DNA of 64,000 nt from Exiguobacterium marinum DSM 16307 (GCF_000620845.1 NZ_KK211189.1:1875662-1939661); one strand, 5' to 3'. Positions 24,553 to 33,462 are shown, counted from the stretch's first letter. Numbers and translations are program-made. Notes: generated by a model from the letters alone, not told the origin.

Positions 24553-25483
24553 TCTGCTCCACCTCACATGATTTTAATCCTAGTGCCAATGCTTCGGCAT
24601 CTAATTCCTTCCCGATCCAGACGAATACCGAACGGTCCCCTTCATGTACCTCGTTTGCAAACGTCGCACCCATCAGTTGATTCGTTGCTTGAATGACGAA
24701 CTTTCGATTCTCGTCTTTTAGTCGGACAATCGCTTTCATCCGATAAATCGAATCCTCATAATGCATCAGTACCTCACGGACATAACGGGTCACCCGCTCC
24801 CGAGACAAAGGGCGCTCAGCATTCAGTGTGATCGCACGAAGGGAAGACACCGATTCACTCATCTCCGTCAGTTGACTCAACTTCTGTTCGTCGACTCGTG
24901 ACAGTTGGAACGTATTTTCGAGTAGTTCGTAATCGCCTACTGTTTGGACAGTCTCCACAATCCGAACAGTCGGGTTGAGTTGTTCAATTCGCTGATGTGC
25001 CTGGTCCAGCTCTTCCACTGAGACTAAATCCGTTTTATTTAACAAAATCAAATCCGCATAGGCGATTTGATGAATGCCTTCTTTAAACAGTTCGCGATCC
25101 ATTTGGCTTGCATCCACGACAGATAAGATAGCATTCATCTTGAAGTGTTGTCGTAAATATTCATCATAATAAATTGTCTGGATGATTGGGGCCGGGTCGG
25201 CAACACCAGTCGTCTCGATGATGATTCGGTCAAATGTCTCCTTCTTCGCCACGAGTTGATAAAACGTCTTGCTCAAGTCATTTTGAATCGAACAACAAAT
25301 ACAGCCGTTCGAGAGCTCGATTTGCTCCTGGTCCATCTTCACAATCAACTGTTCATCGATATTGACAGACCCAAGTTCGTTAACAATCAAACAAATCTTC
25401 TCATCGGTCGCAGCGAGTAAACGATTCATATATGTTGTCTTGCCTGCTCCTAAAAACCCGGTCACTAATTGTACGGGAATCAT
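24533..25483 (-). CDS. CobW/COG0523-family GTPase, putative metal chaperone
   Basis: 316 residues. The P-loop is GFLGAGKTT (9-17), followed by the diagnostic metal-binding CxCC motif in NGCICCSIQNDL (about 58-69) and the base-recognition NKTD. The CobW C-terminal domain ends with a Cys/His-containing tail (SCEVEQNEAH). COG0523 proteins deliver zinc, cobalt or iron. It lies between a YhaM-type exonuclease and a flap exonuclease, both metal-dependent, so delivery of metal to them is an attractive but unproven idea. No Zur box was recognised. It follows the yhaM-like gene by 15 bp. Confidence 0.9.
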   Translation of the reverse strand: MIPVQLVTGFLGAGKTTYMNRLLAATDEKICLIVNELGSVNIDEQLIVKMDQEQIELSNGCICCSIQNDLSKTFYQLVAKKETFDRIIIETTGVADPAPIIQTIYYDEYLRQHFKMNAILSVVDASQMDRELFKEGIHQIAYADLILLNKTDLVSVEELDQAHQRIEQLNPTVRIVETVQTVGDYELLENTFQLSRVDEQKLSQLTEMSESVSSLRAITLNAERPLSRERVTRYVREVLMHYEDSIYRMKAIVRLKDENRKFVIQATNQLMGATFANEVHEGDRSVFVWIGKELDAEALALGLKSCEVEQNEAHSS

Positions 25484-25498
25484 GTTATCACCCTTTTC

Positions 25499-26677
25499 TT
25501 ACAGTTCTTCGTGTGCGCGAGCCCATTTCTCATAGCGCGCATCCAATAAATCAATCAAATGAAGCATCCAAGCTTCCGTCGTCATCGGCAAGACACTTGA
25601 TCCCCACTCACGCTTCCCGTGATGCGATAAAATCATATGCCAAATACGATGATGAACGTCGATCGGCAGTCGAATCTTTGATTGGCGTAACGTCTCTTCG
25701 AACAACAGGCCACCGTATGGCATATGCCCAATTAATGTCCCAATCGGATTGATCGAGATGCCGGTCGTTTCACTTGTACCCTCAACAGGAGATAGTTTCT
25801 CAAAACGATTCGGACTAGATAGCAGATGACTGTATTCATATATTTTTCCGATGTCGTGGAAAAGGATTCCAAGTGCGAGTTCGTCCCAGTTCAATGGCTC
25901 TTTCCGTTCTGCCATCGCTTCGCATGCGGCATACAATGATTCGAACGTTCCTTTATAGGCCTGTTCAATTTTAACCCCGTTCATCGTATTCCAAAGGTCG
26001 ACTTTATGCAACTGCTCGGCTTCTTTGATTACACGGAACACCATGGCCAAATAGTCATCCTGTTCTTGAATCCGATATCCGAGACGTAACATACAAACGG
26101 TATGCTTCAGCAATCCTCCAGCGTAATTATGATGATGGTAAAGCGCTGCTGGCGACAGTACGAAATCATCCCAAACGAAATCAAGGAGACCATAGGCGAT
26201 CTGTTGATAAGTCGGCGACAACGTATCGATTAAGCTGAATAACTCATCAGCAAATTGTTCCATCGTTTCGTCACCCGGTAAGCCAGGGAGTAAAGAGATG
26301 GCTTCATCTTTTGAGATGGGATGAACCCGGTCGATAATGATTGATTTTGCACCATCTGGTTTTGGATAGATATCGATTTTTCCTGACAATTCAATCACGC
26401 CAGACTCATAGATTGGAAGTAGTTCGCTCTCGTTCCCACGGAGCCAATGTTTCGCGCGCATCATCCCGGTCGCCGTCGTGACACTTAGTTGTAGCCACTT
26501 CGCACCGCTCTTCCCTTCCTTCACTTCAACCGTACTGACAAGCGCTTTCGTCTGGACAGGTGCGCCGTCCTGTAACCGGTCTAAACGTTCTTTCGATTTT
26601 TCAATTTGAGGTATTCGAAATCTTTCTTGGTTCGTAGAAGTACCTATGATCGGATCAATCTGTTGGTAATAGTTCAT
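25499..26677 (-). CDS. 3'-5' exoribonuclease, YhaM family
   Basis: 392 residues from ATG 26677, seven bases after GAGGAGGG. An N-terminal OB-fold (about 40-130, VEVKEGKSGAKWLQLSV) is followed by an HD domain: HHHNYAGGLLKHTV, ILFHDIGKIYEY and MILSHHGKREWGS. YhaM degrades single-stranded RNA and DNA from the 3' end with manganese or cobalt. At 392 residues it is longer than B. subtilis YhaM (314), the extra lying in the region between OB and HD motifs. It heads an operon with a COG0523 GTPase, a flap exonuclease and an RNase H-like protein. Confidence 0.88.
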   Translation of the reverse strand: MNYYQQIDPIIGTSTNQERFRIPQIEKSKERLDRLQDGAPVQTKALVSTVEVKEGKSGAKWLQLSVTTATGMMRAKHWLRGNESELLPIYESGVIELSGKIDIYPKPDGAKSIIIDRVHPISKDEAISLLPGLPGDETMEQFADELFSLIDTLSPTYQQIAYGLLDFVWDDFVLSPAALYHHHNYAGGLLKHTVCMLRLGYRIQEQDDYLAMVFRVIKEAEQLHKVDLWNTMNGVKIEQAYKGTFESLYAACEAMAERKEPLNWDELALGILFHDIGKIYEYSHLLSSPNRFEKLSPVEGTSETTGISINPIGTLIGHMPYGGLLFEETLRQSKIRLPIDVHHRIWHMILSHHGKREWGSSVLPMTTEAWMLHLIDLLDARYEKWARAHEEL

Positions 26678-26773
26678 ATACATTCCCTCCTCGCATCTTC
26701 TGACATTGTATCGTGTTTCCACACATTAGGCGAACATACTTTCTAGTAGGGTTTCAATTTCGTCTCCACCATA

Positions 26774-26802
26774 TTGAAAGCGCTTACGATTATTGGTACG
26801 AT
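26774..26802 (+). promoter_or_regulatory. Sigma-A promoter overlapped by a cre-like site
   Basis: TTGAAA, 17 bases, TACGAT, with an extended TGG before the -10. TTGAAAGCGCTTACG (26774-26788) covers the -35 and matches the cre consensus at 14 of 15 positions. Confidence 0.7.
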
Positions 26803-26832
26803 AAAGGTAGTTCTATAAAGGGGGAAACGAGA

Positions 26833-27345
26833 ATGATTTCATTAATCGATACGTATGAACGTTTCATCGCCTCGGGGGAAGCGACACGTTATGCACAAGA
26901 ACAGCAATCGATTGAACATATTTTACAAGCGTCTGCTTGTCCGGTGGGAATGCAAGATTTAGAGCAGTCTCTTACGCACCATTCCGGTAATCCATATGCA
27001 AAAGATGAGTCACTCGACAAAATCGTCGAACATGAGATGAAAGGGGCGATGGCTACTCTCGAGCTATCCGGGTACCCACTTCAGACCCCTCTAGCAAAAG
27101 CAGTGATTCTGTCGGCCTTCGCACGTACGAACCGCCTCAACATCGATAAGTTAAAAGAATTAAGCCATTCTGACCTTCTCGTCCGAATTCAATCGGCTGA
27201 ACGGGCATGGAAACGGACATACACATTGTTACATCGGTCAACACCAACTCAGATTTGTGGTCAAGTAGATTCTCTACTCGGTGGATGCGCCATTCAGCGT
27301 GTACTTGAGGCAATCAAACAGCCAGGAACATCAAAAACGGCATAA
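26833..27345 (+). CDS. Hypothetical protein, 170 residues
   Basis: Start at ATG 26833, behind AAAGGGGGAAACG and below a well-formed promoter; the frame opens earlier (26713), but that part overlaps the promoter. The protein is soluble, mostly helical and slightly acidic, with two Cys residues near residue 31 (SACPVG) and another near 156 (LLGGCAIQ). No family is recognised. It is divergent from the nuclease operon and convergent with hfq across a shared terminator. The cre-like site over its -35 suggests glucose repression. Confidence 0.7.
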   Translation: MISLIDTYERFIASGEATRYAQEQQSIEHILQASACPVGMQDLEQSLTHHSGNPYAKDESLDKIVEHEMKGAMATLELSGYPLQTPLAKAVILSAFARTNRLNIDKLKELSHSDLLVRIQSAERAWKRTYTLLHRSTPTQICGQVDSLLGGCAIQRVLEAIKQPGTSKTA

Positions 27346-27379
27346 GAAAAGGAGCGGTCCCCGGCCCGCTCCTTTTCTT
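27344..27379. terminator. Bidirectional terminator between the hypothetical gene and hfq
   Basis: A 14-bp stem, AAGAAAAGGAGCGG with CCGCTCCTTTTCTT, and an eight-base loop. Confidence 0.9.
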
Positions 27380-27383
27380 ATGC

Positions 27384-27632
27384 TCATCCTTCTGTTACTT
27401 CTACTGCATCCGGCTCATAAAGCGTCACGTTACGTGCCGGTGAAAATGTCGAAATCGCATGTTTATAGATCAACTGTTGACGCCCTTCCGATTCGACGAT
27501 GACAGTAAAGTTATCAAATGATTTGATGACACCTCGAATTTGAAACCCACTTACTAAAAATACAGTCGTTGGCACCATTTCTTTTCGAAGTTGATTCAAA
27601 AAATGGTCTTGGATGTTGTAGCTCGCTTTCAT
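27384..27632 (-). CDS. hfq: RNA chaperone Hfq
   Basis: 82 residues. The Sm1 region ([30 protein letters not shown]) and the Sm2 motif YKHAIST are both present, and the tail is short, as in Gram-positive Hfq. It forms a hexameric ring that binds U-rich small RNAs and mRNAs; its importance in Bacilli is variable. It follows miaA by 27 bp on the same strand, the conserved miaA-hfq arrangement. ATG is behind AGGGGGAA. Confidence 0.97.
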   Translation of the reverse strand: MKASYNIQDHFLNQLRKEMVPTTVFLVSGFQIRGVIKSFDNFTVIVESEGRQQLIYKHAISTFSPARNVTLYEPDAVEVTEG

Positions 27633-27659
27633 GCTGGATTCCCCCTAGTCTTTATCTCT

Positions 27660-28595
27660 TTAAAATAATCGGAATTTTCGAAAAAACTCCTCTACATCAT
27701 CATAAATACTTTTATATGATAGTTCAAATGATTTTCGTCCCATATCTACCCAAATTCCATCAAATTGATGTCGGAACCACGTCAACTGCCGTTTGGCAAA
27801 TTGTCTTGTATGTTGTTTTAACAAATCTGTAGCCCGATCTTTTGAGATTTCTCCTTCTACGTATGGAATAATTTCCTTATAGCCGATGGCTCGCATCGCC
27901 TGCGTATCACGATATCCTTGTGCCAAAAGTCGTTCGACTTCTTCGACAAGCCCTGCCTCCATCATCGCATCGACGCGTTGATTGATTCGGGCGTATAGCA
28001 TCTCACGATCCGCATGAAGGACGAACAATCGATAATCATAATGTTCGGATGGAGCACTGTCCGTCGTCTGTGTATCACCTTGCATCGCCACCTCGAGCGC
28101 ACGCACGACGCGACGCACGTTATTCGGGTGAATCGTAGCCGCACGCTCTGGGTCAAGTTGAACCAGTCTTTGGTGTAGCGCCTCACGCCCTTCGACTTCT
28201 GCCAATCGTTCGAGGTCAGCCCGCAACGCTTCATCCACAGGTCGCTCCACAAATTCATAGTCATATAAGATGGAGCGAATGTATAGCCCCGTCCCGCCGA
28301 CGATAATCGGTAACTTGCCACGGGCATAAATATCATCGATGGCGGCACGTGCTAACTGCTGAAACATCGCGACGCTCATGGCGTCATCCGGGTCACATAT
28401 ATCAATCAAATGATGTGGGATCCCTTCGGCCTCTTCTTTCGTCACTTTCGCTGAACCGATGTCCATACCTCGATACACTTGAACCGAATCACCCGAGACG
28501 ATTTCGCCGTCGAACGATTTCGCCAGTTCGATACCCGTCTTTGTTTTTCCAACGGCGGTTGGTCCGACGATGACGACGACAGGTGTTTTTTTCAT
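27660..28595 (-). CDS. miaA: tRNA dimethylallyltransferase MiaA
   Basis: 311 residues from ATG 28595, eight bases after GAGGAGT; a GTG three codons earlier overlaps the ribosome site. P-loop GPTAVGKTKTG near 13, DSVQVYRGMDIGSAK, HHLIDICDPDD and VGGTGLYIRSIL are hallmark MiaA motifs. It adds a dimethylallyl group to A37 of tRNAs reading UNN codons. A rho-independent terminator lies directly upstream (28614-28640), so miaA must have its own promoter or depend on readthrough. Confidence 0.96.
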   Translation of the reverse strand: MKKTPVVVIVGPTAVGKTKTGIELAKSFDGEIVSGDSVQVYRGMDIGSAKVTKEEAEGIPHHLIDICDPDDAMSVAMFQQLARAAIDDIYARGKLPIIVGGTGLYIRSILYDYEFVERPVDEALRADLERLAEVEGREALHQRLVQLDPERAATIHPNNVRRVVRALEVAMQGDTQTTDSAPSEHYDYRLFVLHADREMLYARINQRVDAMMEAGLVEEVERLLAQGYRDTQAMRAIGYKEIIPYVEGEISKDRATDLLKQHTRQFAKRQLTWFRHQFDGIWVDMGRKSFELSYKSIYDDVEEFFRKFRLF

Positions 28596-28613
28596 ACTCT
28601 TCACTCCTCAATT

Positions 28614-28640
28614 AAAAACCCGTCTCCTCGCGAGACGGGT
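28614..28640 (-). terminator. Terminator between the small membrane ORF and miaA
   Basis: ACCCGTCTC pairs with GAGACGGGT around five bases, followed by TTTTT on the minus strand. It ends six bases before the miaA ribosome site. Confidence 0.85.
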
Positions 28641-28642
28641 CA

Positions 28643-28738
28643 TCAAATTCTTCTTTTTATTCTATCATCAAATACGACGGCAAACAGCATCCAGCCACAT
28701 AAAAGTAATCCGAGTAATAACACGAGTCCATCACTCAT
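28643..28738 (-). CDS. Small predicted single-pass membrane protein, 31 residues
   Basis: ATG (28736-28738) lies nine bases after a perfect AAAGGAGG. The peptide starts MSDGLVLLLGLLLCGWMLF, one hydrophobic helix, and ends with charged FDDRIKRRI. A terminator follows the stop codon, so it looks like an independent unit. A related but start-less sequence lies 38 bp upstream (28776-28844). No function is recognised. Confidence 0.65.
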   Translation of the reverse strand: MSDGLVLLLGLLLCGWMLFAVVFDDRIKRRI

Positions 28739-28775
28739 CTGCTTTCGCCTCCTTTAGCTTACTCATTCCCATTTT

Positions 28776-28844
28776 TCACAATTTAGACACAAAATAAAAC
28801 ACACTCATAAAGAGTGCGCTAAGAAGAACAAGAAAACCATCACT
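28776..28844 (-). pseudogene. Degenerate or start-less copy of the small membrane ORF
   Basis: Read on the minus strand, 22 codons give SDGFLVLLSALFMSVFYFV and a short tail, then TGA. The start resembles the intact neighbour (SDGLVLLLGLLL), but where ATG is expected there is TAT, and no ATG, GTG or TTG occurs before the upstream in-frame TAG at 28857-28859. There is no ribosome site. It may be a decayed tandem duplicate, or rarely an ATA-started peptide. Confidence 0.5.
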
Positions 28845-28867
28845 ATATATATCGAACTACTGGAACT

Positions 28868-28908
28868 AAAAAAGTCACCCGGTGCGATTGAATCACACTA
28901 GATGACCT
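28868..28908 (-). terminator. Terminator of the AmiS/UreI-type gene
   Basis: GGTCATCtaGTGTGAT pairs with ATCGCACcgGGTGAC on the minus strand, followed by TTTTTT. Confidence 0.75.
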
Positions 28909-28930
28909 CGTATGATTTTATAAACGTTAT

Positions 28931-29527
28931 TTACGCAACCTCAACAGATTGTTTCGTACGCTTAACGGATACGATGAAGTAAAGAATGGCTGTACCACTC
29001 GCAGCCCACCAAATCATCTCGTATAACCCGTTCAAAAGTCCTGCCATCCCGATCATCGCTGGAACAATAAGAGTTAACCATGACAATACAAGGGCAACAC
29101 GAGCTGTAAATGCCTCGTTTGGTCGACCAAGTCCCATCCCGAAAAAGAAGAGCGACCATAAGAATGACCAGAAGAACCACGTCAACGCACCCATTGAATC
29201 GCCGCCAACAATCGCCATCACCCCATAAAATGAAGCTGCAATCGATACGAATAACGAGAACCAGCCGACTCCACGACCGTCTAAATTCAAAATAAATGTC
29301 ACACCAACGTATAAATAAGTGAATGAAAACAGATAAATGCTTGCGAGACCGAACTGCTCTTCAGGACTTGCCCCGATCAATAACCACGTGGCGATAAACG
29401 TTTGTAAGATTCCTGTAAACAGACTAAATACCCCAGCACTTTTTGTATCTACCTTCCCGAGAAGGACAAGACTATTTAAAAATAGCGCGACGCCACCAAA
29501 TAATAAACTTACGTTACCCACATTCAT
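28931..29527 (-). CDS. AmiS/UreI-family urea or amide channel
   Basis: 198 residues with six membrane segments. SFTYLYVGVTFILNLDGRGVGWFSLFV near residues 69-95 is the strongly conserved AmiS/UreI stretch, and WFFWSFLWSLFFFG corresponds to the W-rich helix lining the pore. Members are hexameric channels that pass urea or short amides. No urease or amidase gene lies nearby. ATG is behind AAAAGGGG. The promoter region holds TATAAT and a cre-like site. Confidence 0.88.
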   Translation of the reverse strand: MNVGNVSLLFGGVALFLNSLVLLGKVDTKSAGVFSLFTGILQTFIATWLLIGASPEEQFGLASIYLFSFTYLYVGVTFILNLDGRGVGWFSLFVSIAASFYGVMAIVGGDSMGALTWFFWSFLWSLFFFGMGLGRPNEAFTARVALVLSWLTLIVPAMIGMAGLLNGLYEMIWWAASGTAILYFIVSVKRTKQSVEVA

Positions 29528-29556
29528 TACCCCTTTTGTACAGATGTCTGACCTCT

Positions 29557-29593
29557 ATTATACTGTATCACTTTAGCTTGAATTCGCTTACAG
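29557..29593 (-). promoter_or_regulatory. Promoter and cre-like site of the AmiS/UreI gene
   Basis: On the minus strand TATAAT lies at 29557-29562, without a clear -35. CTGTAAGCGAATTCA (29579-29593) matches the cre consensus at 14 of 15 positions and covers the -35 area. Confidence 0.55.
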
Positions 29594-29682
29594 TGCAAGG
29601 GGAATTTTTATTGTTCACGAGAACGTCATCCATTACTCGTTTTCAAGCATTTGAATCATTCCATCAATGACCCTTTCCTATG

Positions 29683-29719
29683 TAAAAAAAATCCTTTCCG
29701 GAACATCCGGAAAGGATTT
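29683..29719 (-). terminator. Terminator of the neutral protease gene
   Basis: ATCCTTTCCGG pairs perfectly with CCGGAAAGGAT around five bases; eight T follow on the minus strand. Confidence 0.92.
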
Positions 29720-29726
29720 CGAGGTA

Positions 29727-31256
29727 TTAATAGATTCCGACAGCGTCAAATGATTTCGCAGCCGATACCGCTTGCGGGCTCGTTGAACCGTAAAGGTCTT
29801 TCGCGGATTGCACAACCGCTTGACGAAGGCTTGAGAAGTTTGATGTTGGCGTCAAGTAAACGTTTAAAGCGCGGTAATAGATATCCCCCATCTCCATGAC
29901 TCCTACACCTTGTACAGATACGCCGTAATGTGATCCACCGTTACCTAAGAGGTATGCCGCTTTGTTGACGATACCCGAGTTGATGTGAACCCCACCATTG
30001 TCTTGTGTCCCTGTGTAACGTTTCGAGTAGTGATCTGGGTCTCCATATGCGGCAGGGTTTGCCATCGAACGAAGTCCGTCGCCTGCAACTCCCGGTGTGT
30101 AGATGTCTTCCCCTACCAACCAATCGAAGTTTGTACCGACACTATATTCGGCAACCGTTCCTAAAATATCTGATATTGCCTCATTGATTGCACCAGATTC
30201 GTTTTGATAGATCAACCCTGCCGTATACTCCGTGACCGCGTGTGTCAATTCATGAGCGACTACGTCAAGTGCACCTGAAAGGTATGTGAACGTCTGACCA
30301 TCTCCGTCACCATATACCATCTTGCTACCATCCCAGAACGCGTTGTTGTAACTACGGCTATAGTGAACCGTCGAGTTGAGGGCAGCACCAGCGTTATCAT
30401 AACTGTTACGTCCATACGTATTCTTATAGAAGTCATACGTTTTCGTTGCGTTGACGTGTGCTGAAACCGCTGCACGGTCATATGTGGTGTTCAAGACGTT
30501 ATCGACATCAGCCCAAAGTGAACCCGGAAGGCGTGTACGGTTTCCAGCATCGTACGTATAAATCCCTTTTCCTCGTGTTGAATCCTGTAAATAGTAATAT
30601 GAACCACTCTTCGTTGTCTTGAATGTCTGGCTATAGCCGAGAACATCGATTCCCGTTCCTGTATATGTTGTGCCCGTCACACCGTTCGTCGGTTTAGCGT
30701 GTGCCAATTGATCGAATTTGTTGAGAACTTCTCCAGTACCCGCATCGATGAAATATGTCCAACGCGACGGTTCTTCCGTTTCAAGGATTGTTCCGGTCAC
30801 TTGATACGCATAGACCGACTTGTCACCTTTTGGATAAACAATCAATTCCGCTTCAGGTTCGAGCTCGTAAGCCCCTTTATGTCCAACGAGCTTTTTATAA
30901 CTCGCGATGGCTTTCTTCTCGCTTAACTTGATTGACTTATGTAGGTTTTTCACCGATTTGGCATCGTCTACAACCGTCTTCAATTGACCCGCTTCATCTA
31001 CGACACCGACTACCACACCACCGAATACGGGCACGCCATCAACTGTTTGTTGAAGCTTAACCACTTCCCCGACTTTGTCCGACTTCGACTCGATCGTCTT
31101 GAATTCACCTTTTGATTTGACGTACTCTTTGACGATCGTCGTTGGTGCACTTTCTGATGGTTTCGTCAATGTGCCTGACTTCAATTCTGCCGCACCGACC
31201 AGTTGTGGTACGAGCAAGACGCCTGCGATCAATGATGTAGATACAACTTTTTTCAT
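29727..31256 (-). CDS. Secreted thermolysin-type neutral metalloprotease (M4, bacillolysin)
   Basis: 509 residues: signal peptide (about 1-22, ending LVGAA), FTP and PepSY propeptide (about 30-200), then the M4 catalytic domain. Zinc ligands are in [16 protein letters not shown] (HExxH near 335) and [12 protein letters not shown] (Glu near 359); the second catalytic His lies in [18 protein letters not shown]. It is exported as a zymogen and cleaves extracellular protein before hydrophobic residues. ATG is behind AAGGAGGGAA. A TTGTCA-type -35 lies about 100 bp upstream. It is nprE-like, but the specific orthologue is not certain. Confidence 0.95.
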   Translation of the reverse strand: MKKVVSTSLIAGVLLVPQLVGAAELKSGTLTKPSESAPTTIVKEYVKSKGEFKTIESKSDKVGEVVKLQQTVDGVPVFGGVVVGVVDEAGQLKTVVDDAKSVKNLHKSIKLSEKKAIASYKKLVGHKGAYELEPEAELIVYPKGDKSVYAYQVTGTILETEEPSRWTYFIDAGTGEVLNKFDQLAHAKPTNGVTGTTYTGTGIDVLGYSQTFKTTKSGSYYYLQDSTRGKGIYTYDAGNRTRLPGSLWADVDNVLNTTYDRAAVSAHVNATKTYDFYKNTYGRNSYDNAGAALNSTVHYSRSYNNAFWDGSKMVYGDGDGQTFTYLSGALDVVAHELTHAVTEYTAGLIYQNESGAINEAISDILGTVAEYSVGTNFDWLVGEDIYTPGVAGDGLRSMANPAAYGDPDHYSKRYTGTQDNGGVHINSGIVNKAAYLLGNGGSHYGVSVQGVGVMEMGDIYYRALNVYLTPTSNFSSLRQAVVQSAKDLYGSTSPQAVSAAKSFDAVGIY

Positions 31257-31391
31257 GTGTTTCCCTCCTTTGTGATAACTCTTACTTTACACACTTTCCC
31301 AAAAGGCTTGTATCCATCTTTTTAATTATTTTGACAATTCTAAATATTGAGTCATCCGGACCACAACCTATTCTCTTATCCTCATTTCAGC

Positions 31392-31427
31392 CAAAAAAAA
31401 ATAGTACTACCTAGGAAGGTAGCACTA
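31392..31427 (-). terminator. Terminator of the second ABC permease gene
   Basis: TAGT-g-CTACC-type stem (CTACC with GGTAG, AGT with ACT) followed by nine T on the minus strand. Confidence 0.85.
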
Positions 31428-31432
31428 ACAAA

Positions 31433-32440
31433 TTAATAGACATCTTTTTGCGTAAAGTGATAAAACGCATACGCCAGGGCGGCCATCGACCAAATGAGAA
31501 TGACAAGTAGAGAAAACGGTAATGTCATCCCATCAATGGGTGGGGCTTGTCCCTCCAAATAGGTATGAAGGCCGAAGTTGACGTTCACCAGGTATTTCGA
31601 GCTATCCCAATTTGAGCCTAGTGATGTCAAAAGCGGCCCAGAAATGAGGACGGCCATCATAATCCCGATTCCAGTCGCCGTGTTTTTCACCAATACAGAG
31701 ATCATAAGTGAAATCGTTCCGACTGCAGCGACGACAAGCCACGACAGTCCCATCGACATGAGCAAGTATTCCCACATCGGCAAAGTATGCACAAAATCGG
31801 TCGAGAACGTTCCGGTCGGTGAAGCTTGGAAACCAGTCAGAATCGGAGCGGTCCAACCGTCCCAACCTAGAACGATTCCGGATATGGCGTAACTGACGAT
31901 GGCGGTCACAAAAATTAAGATCGATGTATAGAGTAGCGTTGTCAGCCATTTGGCGAGCAGAATCTTAAATCGCCGGACCGGACGGGATAACAGTGTCTTG
32001 ATTGTCCCATCGTTATGTTCCCCGCTGACGATATCCGCCATCAATACGATGATAAAGAGCGGCAAGACGAGCGTCGTCCCTTGGGAGAAGAAGACACGCA
32101 TGAACGTCGGGGCCCCCGGATAATTCGGATTGATATCATTATCAAGATAATATTGATTCTGTTGGACTTGAAATTCGAGAATCTGCCTGAACTCGTCTTG
32201 AACGTTCGCAGAGGCGAGTCGGTTTTGCGTATCGATGATCTCTTGCTGGAGATCGACACGCCAATCAATCGTGCCTTGTTCTTCACGTTGCTTCTCGATT
32301 TGACGATAGTTTGCGTACGTAAACATGGAGACGAGTACGATCAAGATAATAGAGACAACCATCAATCTGCGTTTCCGATGAATTTTTAATACTTCATTAC
32401 GAATAAGGCCAAGCATCGATGGATTAGGCAATATGATCAC
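31433..32440 (-). CDS. ABC-2 type transporter permease with large extracellular domain
   Basis: Up to 335 residues. A first membrane helix (about 25-43) is followed by about 90 polar, coiled-coil-prone residues (YRQIEKQREEQ to NPNYPGAP), then five further helices. The layout resembles YhcI/BcrB-type exporters. The start is uncertain: GTG 32440, TTG 32431 (six bases after AGGCGGTG) and ATG near 32416 are all possible, each within or just after the ATPase gene, so the pair is coupled. The substrate is unknown; relatives confer resistance to peptide antibiotics. Confidence 0.82.
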   Translation of the reverse strand: MIILPNPSMLGLIRNEVLKIHRKRRLMVVSIILIVLVSMFTYANYRQIEKQREEQGTIDWRVDLQQEIIDTQNRLASANVQDEFRQILEFQVQQNQYYLDNDINPNYPGAPTFMRVFFSQGTTLVLPLFIIVLMADIVSGEHNDGTIKTLLSRPVRRFKILLAKWLTTLLYTSILIFVTAIVSYAISGIVLGWDGWTAPILTGFQASPTGTFSTDFVHTLPMWEYLLMSMGLSWLVVAAVGTISLMISVLVKNTATGIGIMMAVLISGPLLTSLGSNWDSSKYLVNVNFGLHTYLEGQAPPIDGMTLPFSLLVILIWSMAALAYAFYHFTQKDVY

Positions 32441-33344
32441 CGCCTGTCAATGTGATGAAGAGGTCTTCTAGTGTCTGCACCCGTCGTTCGAGTCCGAACA
32501 CTTCGACGTCTCTTTCTATTAAATAGCGATTCAACTTTGCCGTCTCTTCAACGTTCATCGAAATGCGAATCGTCCGCTCATCAACCACGTCCGCTTGATC
32601 GATTCCAACGTATCCTTGAACGATGGGTAACACTTCAAAACTATTAGTGACATGCAAGTCAACTGTCGATGCAAGTTCTTCAATTAATGATTCAACTGTA
32701 CCTACTTTGACGATCTTACCTCGGGACATGATAGCGACTCGATCCGCGAGTAGTTCAATCTCCGCCAAGATGTGACTCGATACGAGAACACTCAGTCCCG
32801 TCTCTTCTACAAGACGACGAATGAATAATCGCAAATCTCGAATCCCCATTGGGTCGAGTCCGTTCGTCGGCTCATCTAAAATAAGAACTCGTGGGTTATT
32901 CAACAACGCCTGAGCAATTCCGAGCCGTTGACGCATCCCAAGGGAGTACGTTTTCACTTTATCATCGATTCGAGCAGTCAAGTCGACGAGATCGATGACT
33001 TCCTGAATCCGTTTGTCATCCACATCAGGTAACATCCGTGCGAATGCTTCTAAGTTCTCACGTCCGGATAAAAATTTATACAGTTCTGGATTCTCGACGA
33101 TGGCTCCGATTTGGTTCATCGCTTGAACAAATTGTTTGTCGACACGATACCCACAAATCGATACATTTCCTTTCGTCGGTTTGATCAAGCCAACAATCAT
33201 TCGAATCGTCGTCGTCTTCCCGGCGCCGTTTGGTCCTAAAAATCCGAATACCTCGCCTGGATAGACGTCTAACGAAATATTATCGATAATCGTCTTTTTA
33301 CCAATCACTTTTGTTAGTTGATGTAGCTTTAACGTCGGTTCCAT
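32424..33344 (-). CDS. ABC transporter ATP-binding protein, BcrA/YhcH type
   Basis: 306 residues. Walker A GPNGAGKTT (near 38), signature YSLGMRQRLGIA, Walker B VLILDEPTNGLDP and H-loop SSHILAE are all intact. The Q-loop segment IGAIVENPELYKFLSGRENL is typical of BcrA-like antibiotic exporters. The C-terminal domain (about 220-306) is a small alpha-beta fold common in this group. It overlaps the permease gene by up to 17 bases. No two-component system or regulator is adjacent. Confidence 0.93.
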   Translation of the reverse strand: MEPTLKLHQLTKVIGKKTIIDNISLDVYPGEVFGFLGPNGAGKTTTIRMIVGLIKPTKGNVSICGYRVDKQFVQAMNQIGAIVENPELYKFLSGRENLEAFARMLPDVDDKRIQEVIDLVDLTARIDDKVKTYSLGMRQRLGIAQALLNNPRVLILDEPTNGLDPMGIRDLRLFIRRLVEETGLSVLVSSHILAEIELLADRVAIMSRGKIVKVGTVESLIEELASTVDLHVTNSFEVLPIVQGYVGIDQADVVDERTIRISMNVEETAKLNRYLIERDVEVFGLERRVQTLEDLFITLTGGDHIA

Positions 33345-33462
33345 TGTCTCACCTCTTCTCTTATTCTATCGGACAAAAGCGAATCTGTCCTATTCGAACA
33401 TTCACATAGGGCACATCCATACATTTTTGATATGATATGTGTATAGAAAGCGAGGTCAGCCC

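Noticed and set aside
28776-28844. Start-less membrane ORF as a normal gene
   Set aside because: No ATG, GTG or TTG occurs between the upstream stop and the conserved region, and no ribosome site is present; listed as degenerate instead.
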